Source: Rouxiella silvae | Lineage (GTDB): Bacteria; Pseudomonadota; Gammaproteobacteria; Enterobacterales; Enterobacteriaceae | DNA: 64,000 bases | Reading direction: 5' to 3' | Assembly: GCF_002093625.1 (NCBI RefSeq) | Contig: NZ_MRWD01000013.1 | Coordinates: 1-64,000, forward strand | Shown: one piece after another, positions 52,475 to 62,906 of the stretch | Numbering within the stretch: position 1 is the stretch's first letter | Layout: each line of letters opens with the position of its first letter | Translations under genes and position numbers: made by a program | Notes under the pieces: generated by a model | The model's database searches: none | What the model saw: only the letters and a program-made list of their open reading frames with translations | What the model was told of the DNA's origin: nothing

Positions 52475-53263
52475 CTATCCGTTGTCTGGAAACCAATTAA
52501 GTTTACTTCTCAATTGCACCACGCTACCGATGATAATCAGGCTCGGGCTGATAACCTGCGTAGCTAATGCGCTGAGCTGCCACAGCTCCCCGGTGAAAAC
52601 GCGCTGGGATGCAGTGGTGCCATTTTCAATCAATGCCACCGGCGTGTTCACCGCTAAACCGTGTTGGGTAAGCTGGTGCTGAATTTCTCCTGCCTGCGAG
52701 AGTCCCATATAAAACACCAGCGTTTGTTTTTCCTGCGCCAGACAAGGCCAGTCAAGAACGCCGTCCTGTTTGGCGTGGCCGGTTATCAGCCTGACACTCT
52801 GTGCATGGTCGCGATGGGTGAGGGGGATGCCGCTGTAGGCCGAGCAGCCTGATGCCGCCGTAATGCCGGGCACCACGGAAAAACGGATACCTGCAACCGC
52901 CAGTGCTTCAAGCTCTTCGCCACCGCGGCCAAAGATGAACGGGTCGCCGCCTTTGAGACGCACCACGCGTTTACCGCGCTGCGCCTGTTCAACCAAAATT
53001 TGATTGATCTGCTGCTGTGGAACGCAGTGATTGCCCGACGCCTTACCGACAAAAATTCGCTCTGCGTCATGCCGAACGAGGTTTAATACCTCATCGGACA
53101 CTAGCCGGTCATAGACCACCACATCGGCGAGCTGTATCTGCTGCAGGGCCTTGAGCGTTAACAAACCGGCATCGCCCGGACCTGCGCCCACGAGCGCCAC
53201 TTCCCCCTCGGCTTGCAGGCTGTCACGGTCTTTGGGCGGACAAGATAACGGCAAATAATCCAT
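52475..53263 (-). CDS. cobA: uroporphyrinogen-III C-methyltransferase (SUMT, CysG C-terminal domain only)
   Basis: Adds two methyl groups to uroporphyrinogen III to give precorrin-2, the precursor of the siroheme used by NirB. The 262 residues are a SUMT domain with [33 protein letters not shown] and [22 protein letters not shown]. The first 16 residues, [16 protein letters not shown], resemble the very start of full-length CysG, but the dehydrogenase/ferrochelatase domain (about 200 residues) is missing and the SUMT domain follows at once. Oxidation and iron insertion would need another CysG or equivalent elsewhere. It is the last gene of nirB-nirD-cobA; nirC is absent. Confidence 0.92.
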   Translation of the reverse strand: MDYLPLSCPPKDRDSLQAEGEVALVGAGPGDAGLLTLKALQQIQLADVVVYDRLVSDEVLNLVRHDAERIFVGKASGNHCVPQQQINQILVEQAQRGKRVVRLKGGDPFIFGRGGEELEALAVAGIRFSVVPGITAASGCSAYSGIPLTHRDHAQSVRLITGHAKQDGVLDWPCLAQEKQTLVFYMGLSQAGEIQHQLTQHGLAVNTPVALIENGTTASQRVFTGELWQLSALATQVISPSLIIIGSVVQLRSKLNWFPDNG

Positions 53264-53332
53264 GATTTACTCACTTCAACGGTAAAAAAACCGATAAACC
53301 CTTAACCACGGCTGTGTGTTTATCGTCTAGTC

Positions 53333-53683
53333 TCATCGCGGCAAGAGGGACAAACAGCGACTGTCGATCTGCACGTTCCCGTCTTCAACTCTGACGGAAT
53401 AGCGGACAATGCTGCGCGTTTCGTCTTCCATGCATTGGCCATCAATAAGCCGAAAATGTTGTTTTTTCAACGGACTGGCGACCCACAGCTCCCCCTGATG
53501 TTCGCCGATAATACCGCGCGACAGCACGCTGGCCTGCGCAAAGGGGTCAATATTGCTCAGCGCATATACCCCCTGCTGGCTGTGCGGTCGGAACAGCGCT
53601 ATCTGGTGTTGGCCAACCTGTGCGCATATGCCGCAGCCTGGCGTAATATCATCTATAGAGCAAAGTGTTACCCATGATTTCAT
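53333..53683 (-). CDS. nirD: nitrite reductase (NADH) small subunit
   Basis: Small partner of NirB in cytoplasmic NADH-dependent nitrite reduction to ammonia. The 116 residues have a Rieske-like fold (GVYALSNIDPFAQASVLSRGIIG and LKKQHFRLIDGQC) without the Cys-His cluster ligands, as is normal for enteric NirD. It overlaps the nirB stop by four bases (ATGA), so the two are coupled. Confidence 0.95.
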   Translation of the reverse strand: MKSWVTLCSIDDITPGCGICAQVGQHQIALFRPHSQQGVYALSNIDPFAQASVLSRGIIGEHQGELWVASPLKKQHFRLIDGQCMEDETRSIVRYSVRVEDGNVQIDSRCLSLLPR

Positions 53684-56232
53684 ACGGTTTTCTCCTCGGC
53701 GGCAAGCTGCGTCACCGGAATGCGTTCCTGCGGACTCGCTGGGCGATGCTGTGCGCGTTCGGCCACAAACTGCACCAGCGGATCTCGCTGATTGCTATTG
53801 ATAAAATGACGGAATCGCGTTTGCGCCGACGGGTCTTCCAGCGTTTGCTGCCATTCGCAGCGGCTGAGTCCGCGCAGCTGGGAAAGGTCGGCTTCCAACA
53901 TGCCACTGAGTCCCAGATTATCGTCAATAATGACGCCCCGCAGATAATCAATGCCGCCTTCTAGGTTTTCGAGCCACACTGAGGTGCGCTGGAGTTTGTC
54001 GGCAGTGCGGATATAGAACATCATAAAGCGGTCGAGATAGCGCAGCAGCGTGTCGTTATCCAAATCGGCGGCAAGCAGGTCGGCATGGCGTGGTTTCATG
54101 CCGCCGTTGCCACAAACGTAGAGGTTCCAGCCCTTTTCGGTGGCAATAATGCCCACGTCTTTTCCCTGCGCCTCCGAGCATTCACGGGTACAGCCGGAAA
54201 CGCCGAATTTCATTTTGTGCGGCGTACGAATGCCTTTGTAGCGATTCTCAAGCGAAATGCCAAACCCTAGACTGTCGCCAACGCCGAAGCGACACCATGT
54301 GCTGCCCACGCAGGTTTTCGCCATGCGCAGCGCTTTGGCATAGGCCTGTCCGGTCTCAAATCCGGCGGCAATTAACCGTCGCCAAATAGCAGGAAGATCG
54401 TCTTTTTGTGCCCCAAACATGCCAATCCTCTGCGAACCGGTAATTTTAGTGTACAGACTAAACTGCTCGGCGATGTCGCCAATTGCCCGCAGACCCTGTG
54501 GAGTAATTTCGCCGCCCGGTGAGCGGGGGATGACCGAGTAGGTGCCGTCTTTTTGCATATTGGCGAGGAAGAGGTCGTTGGTGTCTTGCAGTGGCGCATT
54601 CTGCGGGCTAAGCACGTAGTCGCTCCAGCATGAGGCCAGCAGCGATCCAACGGTGGGTTTACAGACTTCACAGCCGTAGCCTTGACCGTATTTTTGCAGC
54701 AGCTGTTCAAAACTCTGGATTTTATCTACCTGAATCAGATGGTAAAGTTCCTGACGCGAGTAGGAAAAGTGTTCGCAGAGGTGGTGATTAACCTCTACGC
54801 CCTGTTTTGCTAACTCGGCATTGAGGACTTGGGTGACCAGCGGAATGCAGCCACCGCAGCCCGTGCCTGCGCGTGTTTCTGACTTGATTGAGGCTACCGT
54901 GTGGCAACCTGCCTGTACGGCGGAAACAATATCGCCCTTGGTGACGTCAAAACACGAGCAGATTTGCGCGCTTGCCGGCAGGGCATCGGTGCCTAGGGTT
55001 GTGCCCGCGCTACCGCCTTGGGCGGGCAGGATCAGGCTTTCAGGGTGTTCGGGGAGTGGGATCTTATTAAGCATCAATTGCAGCAGATTGCCGTAGTCAC
55101 CCGTGTCGCCGACCAGCACCGCACCGAGCAGAGTTTTATTATCTCCACTTACGATCAGCCGTTTATACAGCGAAGCGCTTTCGTCGAGATAAACATAACT
55201 GAGAGCACCGGGTGTGCGGCCCTGGGCATCGCCAATACCCGCGACGTCAACGCCCATTAACTTCAGCTTGGCGCTCATGTCTGCACCGGTAAATGCGTTG
55301 TCGCGGCCAAGAAGATGGTCGACGGCAACCTGCGCCATTTTATACCCCGGCGCGACCAGGCCGAACGCACGCTGGTTCCAGGCGGCACATTCACCGATGG
55401 CGTAGATATCCGCATCGCTGGTCTGGCATTGGTCGTTTATCGCAATACCGCCGCGCGGCGCGAGCAGTAAATCCGACTGCCGAGCCAGCGCATCCTGCGG
55501 GCGAATACCGGTCGAAAAGACGATAAAGTCAACGTCAAGGCAACTGCCGTCGGCAAACTGCATGGTTTTGCGCGCCGTCTCTCCTCCGTCAATAATTTCC
55601 TGGGTGTTTTTACCGGTGTGTACCCGCACGCCCATGCTTTCAATTTTCTGTCGCAGCTGATTGCCGCCCATTACGTCGAGCTGTTCGCACATCAATCCCG
55701 GTGCAAACTCCACCACGTGGGTCTCAACGCCGAGGTTTTTTAATGCCCCAGCGGCTTCGAGTCCCAACAGTCCACCGCCGACCACCGCGCCGCGCTTGCT
55801 GACTTTGGCACAGGCTTCAATGGCATGCAGGTCTTCAAGGGTGCGATAAACAAAGCAGTCCGCGCCATCTGCGCCTTTAATCGGCGGGATCCAGGGATAG
55901 GAGCCGGTAGCAATAATCAGTTTGTCGTAGGTAACGCGGCGTCCGCCGTCGGCGTGGATGACTTTATTCACCCTGTCGAGCGCAATGGCCCGTTCGCCAA
56001 TTAGCACATTCACCTGATTGTCGGCGTAAAAACTTTCACTCACTAATGACAGTTCTTCGGCCTTATGATGCAGAAAATAGGAGGAAAGATGTACGCGGTC
56101 GTAGGCCACGCGAGGTTCTTCACAGAAAACGGTGATTTCAAAGGTGTTCGGCGCAGCTTTATCCAGAAGATCTTCTATAAAGCGATGACCCACCATGCCG
56201 TTGCCAATAATCGCGAGCCTGACTTTGCGCAT
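53680..56232 (-). CDS. nirB: nitrite reductase (NADH) large subunit
   Basis: Cytoplasmic siroheme enzyme that reduces nitrite to ammonia with NADH, chiefly in anaerobic growth. From ATG 56232 (GAGG upstream) it has 850 residues. Domains in order: an FAD/NAD-binding reductase (RLAIIGNGMVGHRF, then GGGLLGLEAAGAL), a BFD-like [2Fe-2S] domain (CSCFDVTKGD and GTGCGGC), a ferredoxin-like half domain, and the siroheme/[4Fe-4S] domain with CVGSTWC and CTREC. An ATG 66 bases further up lacks support. The promoter carries FNR and NarL/P-like sites. Confidence 0.97.
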   Translation of the reverse strand: MRKVRLAIIGNGMVGHRFIEDLLDKAAPNTFEITVFCEEPRVAYDRVHLSSYFLHHKAEELSLVSESFYADNQVNVLIGERAIALDRVNKVIHADGGRRVTYDKLIIATGSYPWIPPIKGADGADCFVYRTLEDLHAIEACAKVSKRGAVVGGGLLGLEAAGALKNLGVETHVVEFAPGLMCEQLDVMGGNQLRQKIESMGVRVHTGKNTQEIIDGGETARKTMQFADGSCLDVDFIVFSTGIRPQDALARQSDLLLAPRGGIAINDQCQTSDADIYAIGECAAWNQRAFGLVAPGYKMAQVAVDHLLGRDNAFTGADMSAKLKLMGVDVAGIGDAQGRTPGALSYVYLDESASLYKRLIVSGDNKTLLGAVLVGDTGDYGNLLQLMLNKIPLPEHPESLILPAQGGSAGTTLGTDALPASAQICSCFDVTKGDIVSAVQAGCHTVASIKSETRAGTGCGGCIPLVTQVLNAELAKQGVEVNHHLCEHFSYSRQELYHLIQVDKIQSFEQLLQKYGQGYGCEVCKPTVGSLLASCWSDYVLSPQNAPLQDTNDLFLANMQKDGTYSVIPRSPGGEITPQGLRAIGDIAEQFSLYTKITGSQRIGMFGAQKDDLPAIWRRLIAAGFETGQAYAKALRMAKTCVGSTWCRFGVGDSLGFGISLENRYKGIRTPHKMKFGVSGCTRECSEAQGKDVGIIATEKGWNLYVCGNGGMKPRHADLLAADLDNDTLLRYLDRFMMFYIRTADKLQRTSVWLENLEGGIDYLRGVIIDDNLGLSGMLEADLSQLRGLSRCEWQQTLEDPSAQTRFRHFINSNQRDPLVQFVAERAQHRPASPQERIPVTQLAAEEKTV

Positions 56233-56262
56233 ATTTGCCTCAAATTTGATGTTTATGCGCCT

Positions 56263-56268
56263 AACATA
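56263..56268 (-). promoter_or_regulatory. nirB -10 element
   Basis: TATGTT on the minus strand. Its place relative to the FNR site fits the class II geometry of E. coli nirB (FNR centred at -41.5), giving a start near 56255. Confidence 0.5.
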
Positions 56269-56289
56269 GGCCCTTGCCGCTGCAAGGTT

Positions 56290-56303
56290 TTGATGCAAAT
56301 CAA
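56290..56303. promoter_or_regulatory. FNR box of the nirB promoter
   Basis: TTGAT-GCAA-ATCAA is a perfect match to the FNR consensus TTGAT-N4-ATCAA, about 60 bases upstream of the nirB ATG. Confidence 0.9.
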
Positions 56304-56316
56304 CCGCGATATTAAT

Positions 56317-56331
56317 CTACCTCCTAGGTAG
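56317..56331. promoter_or_regulatory. NarL/NarP-like palindrome of the nirB promoter
   Basis: CTACCT-CCT-AGGTAG contains opposed TACCT heptamer-like halves. Its centre is about 27.5 bases upstream of the FNR centre, nearly the 28 bases between the -41.5 FNR and -69.5 NarL/P sites of E. coli nirB. The half-site spacing is shorter than the usual 7-2-7. Confidence 0.5.
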
Positions 56332-56449
56332 TATTCGGATTGTTTGTTGAAATTACATACGATTAATTGATGGAGTTCTTTCGTATGTGGCGGTATCGGC
56401 TATTGTTTTAAGTAAGATAAAAAAATAACACGCAGCCAGAGAGGTAACG

Positions 56450-57733
56450 GTGACGCAAAACAGCCTGCGGGCCATTAAGAACGTACGCCTGCCCGATTGT
56501 CAGGGGCTATGGCAGATTGATATTGAACAGGGAAAGATCCGTCAGATAATCAGTCAGCCGCAGGTTGACGTGGTAGGTGACGACGTTCTCGATGCACAGG
56601 GAGGCATGGCGCTGCCGCCTTTTATTGAGCCGCATATTCATCTCGACACCACGCAAACCGCCGGTGAACCGTCGTGGAACATCTCCGGTACACTGTTTGA
56701 AGGTATTGAACGTTGGGCCGAGCGCAAGGCGCTGCTGACCCATGAAGACGTGAAGCAGCGCGCGTGGATCACCCTGAAATGGCAAATCGCCAACGGCATT
56801 CAGCACGTGCGTACCCACGTTGATGTTTCCGACCCGACGTTAACGGCGCTAAAGGCCATGCTTGAGGTGAAGCAGGAAGTTGCGCCGTGGATAGACTTGC
56901 AAATCGTCGCCTTCCCGCAGGAGGGGATTATGTCTTATCCCAATGGCGAAGCCCTGCTGGAAGAGGCGCTCAGGCTTGGGGCTGACGTTGTGGGCGCGAT
57001 CCCGCACTTTGAATTTACCCGCGAATACGGCGTAGAATCGCTGCATAAAACCTTTGCCCTGGCGCAGAAATACCACCGTATGGTTGACGTGCACTGTGAT
57101 GAAATCGATGACGAGCAGTCACGTTTTGTCGAAACGGTTGCGGCTTTGGCCCACCGCGAAAACATGGGCGCGCGGGTTACCGCCAGCCACACTACGGCGA
57201 TGCACTCTTACAACGGTGCTTATACCTCAAGACTTTTCAGGCTGTTAAAACTTTCAGGCATCAATTTTGTCGCGAATCCGCTGGTGAATATTCATCTACA
57301 GGGCCGGTTCGACACCTATCCCAAGCGCCGCGGCATTACGCGCGTGAAGGAGATGCTTGAGGCCGGAATTAACGTCTGTTTTGGCCATGATGACGTCTTT
57401 GACCCATGGTATCCGATGGGCACCGCCAATATGCTGCAAGTGCTACAAATGGGGCTGCACGTTTGCCAGCTAATGGGATACGAACAAATTAACGACGGGC
57501 TGAAACTGATCACGACCTACAGCGCTAAAACTCTTAATCTGCAGAATTATGGGATTACTCAAGGCCACGCCGCCAATCTGATTATTCTCCCAGCAGAGAA
57601 TGGCTTTGATGCGATTCGACGTCAGGTACCGGTGCGCTATTCTATTCGTCAGGGAAAGGTGATTGCGCAGACCCGTCCGGCAGAGACACTCATCCATCTT
57701 AAGACCGATGAACCCGTTGATTTTACTCGCTGA
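56450..57733 (+). CDS. codA: cytosine deaminase
   Basis: Metal-dependent amidohydrolase that converts cytosine to uracil and ammonia. The 427 residues equal E. coli CodA and are very similar, with the metal-binding [41 protein letters not shown] and [13 protein letters not shown]. It starts with GTG, preceded by GAGGT. In E. coli it is second in codBA; here no cytosine permease gene codB is adjacent, and codA sits between nirB and ppiA, where E. coli has tsgA. Confidence 0.96.
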   Translation: MTQNSLRAIKNVRLPDCQGLWQIDIEQGKIRQIISQPQVDVVGDDVLDAQGGMALPPFIEPHIHLDTTQTAGEPSWNISGTLFEGIERWAERKALLTHEDVKQRAWITLKWQIANGIQHVRTHVDVSDPTLTALKAMLEVKQEVAPWIDLQIVAFPQEGIMSYPNGEALLEEALRLGADVVGAIPHFEFTREYGVESLHKTFALAQKYHRMVDVHCDEIDDEQSRFVETVAALAHRENMGARVTASHTTAMHSYNGAYTSRLFRLLKLSGINFVANPLVNIHLQGRFDTYPKRRGITRVKEMLEAGINVCFGHDDVFDPWYPMGTANMLQVLQMGLHVCQLMGYEQINDGLKLITTYSAKTLNLQNYGITQGHAANLIILPAENGFDAIRRQVPVRYSIRQGKVIAQTRPAETLIHLKTDEPVDFTR

Positions 57734-57846
57734 TTTAACGGTAAGCTCTCACATTGCGTAAATAACGGTAAAGGGCTGGCGCGAAGGGGTGTGGGTCTTT
57801 AGAATCAATGCGTTTTGTGGCTTGCCTATTGGAGAAAGGAACCGTC

Positions 57847-58422
57847 ATGTTTAAACGTACTTTAGTGACCTTCACAGCTTTGCTTTCCCTCACCGCAATG
57901 GCCCCGGCGGCATTTGCAGCCAAGGTTGCGGACACCCATGTCTTGCTGACCACTTCAGCGGGGAACGTCGAGCTTGAACTCGACAATGCGAAGGCGCCGG
58001 TTTCCGTCAAGAATTTTGTGGATTACGTGCAGGCTGGTTTTTATAACAACACCATCTTCCATCGCGTGATCCCGGGCTTTATGGTTCAGGGCGGAGGTTT
58101 CACCGCCAACATGCAGCAAAAAAGTACCAACCCGCCGATCAAAAACGAGGCGGATAACGGTTTGCGTAACCTGCGTGGCACCATCTCTATGGCGCGCACC
58201 TCGGACAAAGACAGCGCAACCAGCCAGTTCTTCCTGAACGTGGCCGATAACGCCTTCCTCGATCACGGCCAAACCGATTTCGGTTATGCGGTGTTTGGTA
58301 AAGTTATCAAGGGTATGGACGTAGTTGATAAAATTTCATCGGTAAAAACTGACAACGTGGGGCCTTATCAAAACGTGCCAACTACGCCGATTGTGATCCT
58401 GTCTGCTAAAGTTCTGCCATAA
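57847..58422 (+). CDS. ppiA: periplasmic peptidyl-prolyl isomerase A (cyclophilin)
   Basis: Speeds proline cis-trans isomerisation in exported proteins. The 191 residues (E. coli 190) start with a signal peptide cleaved after AAFA (about residue 24). The cyclophilin domain has [15 protein letters not shown] and [21 protein letters not shown] 57847 has AAGGAA six bases upstream; an earlier ATG at 57808 would precede the signal peptide and is rejected. Confidence 0.96.
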   Translation: MFKRTLVTFTALLSLTAMAPAAFAAKVADTHVLLTTSAGNVELELDNAKAPVSVKNFVDYVQAGFYNNTIFHRVIPGFMVQGGGFTANMQQKSTNPPIKNEADNGLRNLRGTISMARTSDKDSATSQFFLNVADNAFLDHGQTDFGYAVFGKVIKGMDVVDKISSVKTDNVGPYQNVPTTPIVILSAKVLP

Positions 58423-58443
58423 CCTTTCTAAAGCCTAAACCCA

Positions 58444-58471
58444 GGCTGCCCGCGCTATCCTCAGGGCAGCC
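58444..58471 (+). terminator. hairpin after ppiA
   Basis: Perfect 8-bp stem GGCTGCCC / GGGCAGCC with a 12-base loop and no T tract. It ends 15 bases before the next ATG, so it could also influence that gene's translation. Confidence 0.5.
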
Positions 58472-58486
58472 GTGCAAGGAGAGAAG

Positions 58487-60013
58487 ATGAGTGAACCTCG
58501 TGTTATTGCAAAAGCAATGCATGCCGGAAAACCGGCTCAGGACTTGGCTATTCTCCCTGCTTTGGCTAACCGCCACGGTTTGATAACCGGTGCAACAGGC
58601 ACCGGCAAGACGGTCACGTTACAAAAAATGGCCGAGCAGTTTTCCCGCCTTGGCGTGCCGGTTTTTTTAGCAGACGTTAAAGGCGATTTATCGGGGATGG
58701 GCACCGAAGGCGTGGCCTCCGAAAAACTTAATGCCCGTCTGGCAGCGATTGGCGTCACCGACTGGCAGCCCGCGGCTTGCACTATCATCCCTTGGGATAT
58801 TTTTGGCGAAAAAGGGCATCCCGTTCGCGCCACCCTCTCTGATTTAGGTCCCCTGCTGCTAGGCCGCCTGCTCGACCTCAACGAGGTACAAAACGGCGTT
58901 TTGCAACTGGTCTTTAAAATTGCCGACGACAACAGCCTGCTGTTGCTCGACATGAAGGACCTGCGCGCCATGTTGCAGTACGTGGGAGACAACGCCAAAC
59001 AGTTTCAAACCCAGTACGGCAATATTTCTCCGGCCTCGATTGGTGCTATTCAGCGTGGCCTGCTGACCCTTGAGAGCCAGGGTGCCAACCAGTTCTTCGG
59101 CGAGCCGATGCTGGATATCCAAGACTTGATGAAAACCGACGCCAACGGGCAGGGCATCATCAACCTGCTGGCGGCGGAGAAACTTATCAATCAGCCAAAA
59201 CTCTATTCGGTATTCCTGCTGTGGCTGCTGGCGGAACTTTTTGAGCATTTGCCCGAGGTGGGTGACCCGGAGCAGCCGAAACTGGTCTTCTTCTTCGATG
59301 AGGCTCATTTGCTGTTTAACGAGGCGCCCGCTGCGTTATTAACCAAAATTGAACAAGTGGTGCGACTGATCCGCTCTAAGGGCGTGGGCATCTACTTCGT
59401 AACGCAAAATCCGTTGGATATCCCCGACTCGGTGCTGGGGCAGTTGGGTAATCGCGTTCAGCACGCGCTACGCGCGTTTACGCCGCGTGACCAAAAAGCG
59501 GTGCGAGCCGCGGCGCAAACGCTGCGGGCCAATCCGGCGTTTGACGTAGAAACGGCGATTACCGAACTCGGCGTCGGTGAGGCGCTGGTGTCGTTTCTTG
59601 ATGAAAAAGGACGGCCGGAAATCGTTGAACGGGCGATGGTCATAGCGCCTGAGTCAAAAATGGGTCCGCTTGGCGAAGAGGGTATGAATAAGGCCATCAA
59701 CAAATCGCCGCTTTATGGTCGCTATGAAGACGCCATCGACCGTGAATCCGCTTATGAAAAACTGAGCGTTCAGGGATTCAATACGGTGGGAACCACGGCG
59801 GATAATGTCGATGCCAAAAATCCTGCAGCCGAAAAATCGACCGGTGGCGGAATCATGAACGGACTCAACGATTTACTGTTTGGCACTACCGGCCCGCGCG
59901 GTGGCAAGCACGACGGCATGGTGCAAACAGCGGCAAAGAGCATGGCGCGAGGGATAGGGCGCGAGATTATACGCGGCGTGCTCGGCTCAATCATGGGCGG
60001 CAGAAAACGCTGA
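58487..60013 (+). CDS. HerA-like ATPase of the YjgR (DUF853) family
   Basis: P-loop ATPase of 508 residues related to E. coli YjgR and to HerA/FtsK translocases. Walker A is GATGTGKT at about 35-42, and Walker B is [12 protein letters not shown] with the adjacent glutamate. Further conserved blocks are ADVKGDLSG and [22 protein letters not shown] (sensor). The C-terminus is low in complexity and basic. ATG 58487 has AAGGAGAG upstream; a GTG at 58472 is discarded. Its role in the cell is unknown. It lies between ppiA and yhfG, an insertion relative to E. coli. Confidence 0.9.
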   Translation: MSEPRVIAKAMHAGKPAQDLAILPALANRHGLITGATGTGKTVTLQKMAEQFSRLGVPVFLADVKGDLSGMGTEGVASEKLNARLAAIGVTDWQPAACTIIPWDIFGEKGHPVRATLSDLGPLLLGRLLDLNEVQNGVLQLVFKIADDNSLLLLDMKDLRAMLQYVGDNAKQFQTQYGNISPASIGAIQRGLLTLESQGANQFFGEPMLDIQDLMKTDANGQGIINLLAAEKLINQPKLYSVFLLWLLAELFEHLPEVGDPEQPKLVFFFDEAHLLFNEAPAALLTKIEQVVRLIRSKGVGIYFVTQNPLDIPDSVLGQLGNRVQHALRAFTPRDQKAVRAAAQTLRANPAFDVETAITELGVGEALVSFLDEKGRPEIVERAMVIAPESKMGPLGEEGMNKAINKSPLYGRYEDAIDRESAYEKLSVQGFNTVGTTADNVDAKNPAAEKSTGGGIMNGLNDLLFGTTGPRGGKHDGMVQTAAKSMARGIGREIIRGVLGSIMGGRKR

Positions 60014-60058
60014 TGTTCTATACGTAAACTCCACTGTCTTTAGTCAAGTGAGGAAGGT

Positions 60059-60229
60059 ATGGCGACAAAAATGACAGAAAAACAGAAAGAACAGTTTTAC
60101 CGGAAACGCAGAAATCACAACTTTCAAAGCAGTGCGGCGCTGGACGGCCTGAAAACCGCGTTGGTTGAGCTAGCGGATGAGCAGATCTTTGCAAGAATTG
60201 AGGCATTAAGGGGACACTATGAGCGATAA
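60059..60229 (+). CDS. yhfG: YhfG, antitoxin of the Fic protein
   Basis: Short protein of 56 residues that resembles E. coli YhfG (55), the small partner that binds and inhibits the neighbouring Fic protein. It begins MATKMTEKQKEQFYRKRRN and ends [11 protein letters not shown], both close to YhfG. The class I inhibitory helix motif [ST]xxxE[GN] appears as S25-AAL-D29-G30, with Asp in place of the usual Glu. GAGGAAGG lies just upstream of ATG 60059. It overlaps fic by 11 bases. Confidence 0.88.
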   Translation: MATKMTEKQKEQFYRKRRNHNFQSSAALDGLKTALVELADEQIFARIEALRGHYER

Positions 60230-60809
60230 GCTGATAGCCGGTGATGATCCTTATCTCTATAAAGGGATCAACGTTCTGAGAAACAGGCTCGAAATTCACG
60301 AGTCGCACCGCCTTCTGCAGGCTGAACTTGAGTTAACCCCGCTACGGGCCGCCATGATTGATCTGGGGCCGCCCAATATGGGACTTCCGCACCTTTGTGC
60401 CATCCATTACGCCCTTTTTCAGGACATTTATGACTGGGCCGGCAAACTGCGTGAAATCGACATTGCTAAAGACGATACGCCTTTCTGCCACTTCGCCTAC
60501 ATTGAGCGCGAAGGAAACAGCCTAATGCAGGCGCTTGAGAATGAAGACTATTTGGTCGGACTCACTCAGGACCCACTCTGCGAACGCATCGCTCACTATT
60601 ACAGTGAAATCAATCTCCTGCATCCTTTTCGCTATGGCAGCGGTCGAGCGCAGCGAATTTTCTTTGAACAGCTGCTGACCCATGCAGGCTATGGCATTGA
60701 CTGGAGTCAGGTGGATACGCAACGCTGGACTGATGCCAATAAGGCGGCGGCTTTTGGTGACGAACTGCCCTTAAGCCAGGTTTTTAAAACGATCGTCAGC
60801 GATGCTTAG
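60219..60809 (+). CDS. fic: Fic-domain protein
   Basis: Fic-fold protein of 196 residues, similar to E. coli Fic along its whole length. Fic enzymes usually transfer AMP to a target hydroxyl through HPFx[DE]GNGRxxR. Here the motif at residues 135-146 is [12 protein letters not shown]: the metal-binding acid is Tyr and the Asn is Ser. E. coli Fic is also degenerate there (HPFRVGSG), so classical AMPylation may be weak or lost. The start overlaps yhfG, and pabA follows, as in E. coli. Confidence 0.93.
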   Translation: MSDKLIAGDDPYLYKGINVLRNRLEIHESHRLLQAELELTPLRAAMIDLGPPNMGLPHLCAIHYALFQDIYDWAGKLREIDIAKDDTPFCHFAYIEREGNSLMQALENEDYLVGLTQDPLCERIAHYYSEINLLHPFRYGSGRAQRIFFEQLLTHAGYGIDWSQVDTQRWTDANKAAAFGDELPLSQVFKTIVSDA

Positions 60810-60907
60810 CCGAAGGTCAGGCAAGTGTGGGAAAGTTCTGCGGGTCGTTGTCGAAAATAGGTAGAATGGCGCGGTTAATTCCCCCGACTTTGTTGAACCG
60901 GAAAACC

Positions 60908-61483
60908 ATGCTGCTGCTTATCGATAATTATGACTCTTTTACCTATAACCTTTACCAGTACTTTTGCGAGTTAGGCGCAGACGTGCTGGTAAAGCGTAAC
61001 GATGAGCTGCAACTTGCCGATATCACCCGTCTCAGCCCGACACATCTGGTTATCTCCCCCGGGCCTTGCACGCCGAACGAGGCCGGAATTTCCCTCAGCG
61101 CGATAGCCCATTTTGCCGATGCGCTGCCTATTCTAGGGGTTTGCCTTGGGCATCAGGCTATGGCGCAAAGTTTTGGTGCCGAGGTGGTGCGTGCGCGGCA
61201 GGTGATGCACGGCAAAACGTCGCAGATAGAACACAACGGAACCGGCGTGTTTGCTGGCCTTAATCACCCGTTAACCGTCACGCGCTACCATTCTTTGGTG
61301 GTGAAGCCCGAGACGCTGCCCGCCTGTTTTAGCCTCACCGCGTGGACCGGCAGTGCCGATGACCCAGGTGAAATAATGGGGATCGCCCACAAAACCCTGC
61401 CGCTGCATGGCGTGCAGTTCCATCCTGAAAGCATTCTCAGCGAGCAAGGGCATCAGCTGCTCGATAATTTCCTTAAAATTTAG
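60908..61483 (+). CDS. pabA: aminodeoxychorismate synthase glutaminase subunit
   Basis: Releases ammonia from glutamine for PabB to make 4-amino-4-deoxychorismate, the precursor of p-aminobenzoate and folate. The 191 residues are a class I glutamine amidotransferase with Cys79 in GVCLGHQA and His172/Glu174 in QFHPESI. ATG 60908 gives the conserved start [14 protein letters not shown]; an earlier in-frame start adds 27 unrelated residues. Its position between fic and argD separates it from the TrpG paralogue. Confidence 0.95.
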   Translation: MLLLIDNYDSFTYNLYQYFCELGADVLVKRNDELQLADITRLSPTHLVISPGPCTPNEAGISLSAIAHFADALPILGVCLGHQAMAQSFGAEVVRARQVMHGKTSQIEHNGTGVFAGLNHPLTVTRYHSLVVKPETLPACFSLTAWTGSADDPGEIMGIAHKTLPLHGVQFHPESILSEQGHQLLDNFLKI

Positions 61484-61586
61484 AGCATTAAAAATTACTT
61501 GCGCAAGAACGGTAATTTATATTTGCCTGTGAGTGATTTTTTATGCATATTTTATGATTATATTTTCACATTCTTTTTGGGTGTGA

Positions 61587-62840
<1,254 letters not shown>

Positions 62841-62872
62841 CAGACGCTTACTAAAGCCTGGCCCGTCCCTAG

Positions 62873-62896
62873 CCCTCCCCAAAAACGCGGGGAGGG
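62873..62896. terminator. GC-rich hairpin between convergent argD and yhfK
   Basis: Perfect 8-bp stem CCCTCCCC / GGGGAGGG with an 8-base loop. It may end both genes, though no T tract follows. Confidence 0.55.
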
Positions 62897-62906
62897 GTTC
62901 AAGACG

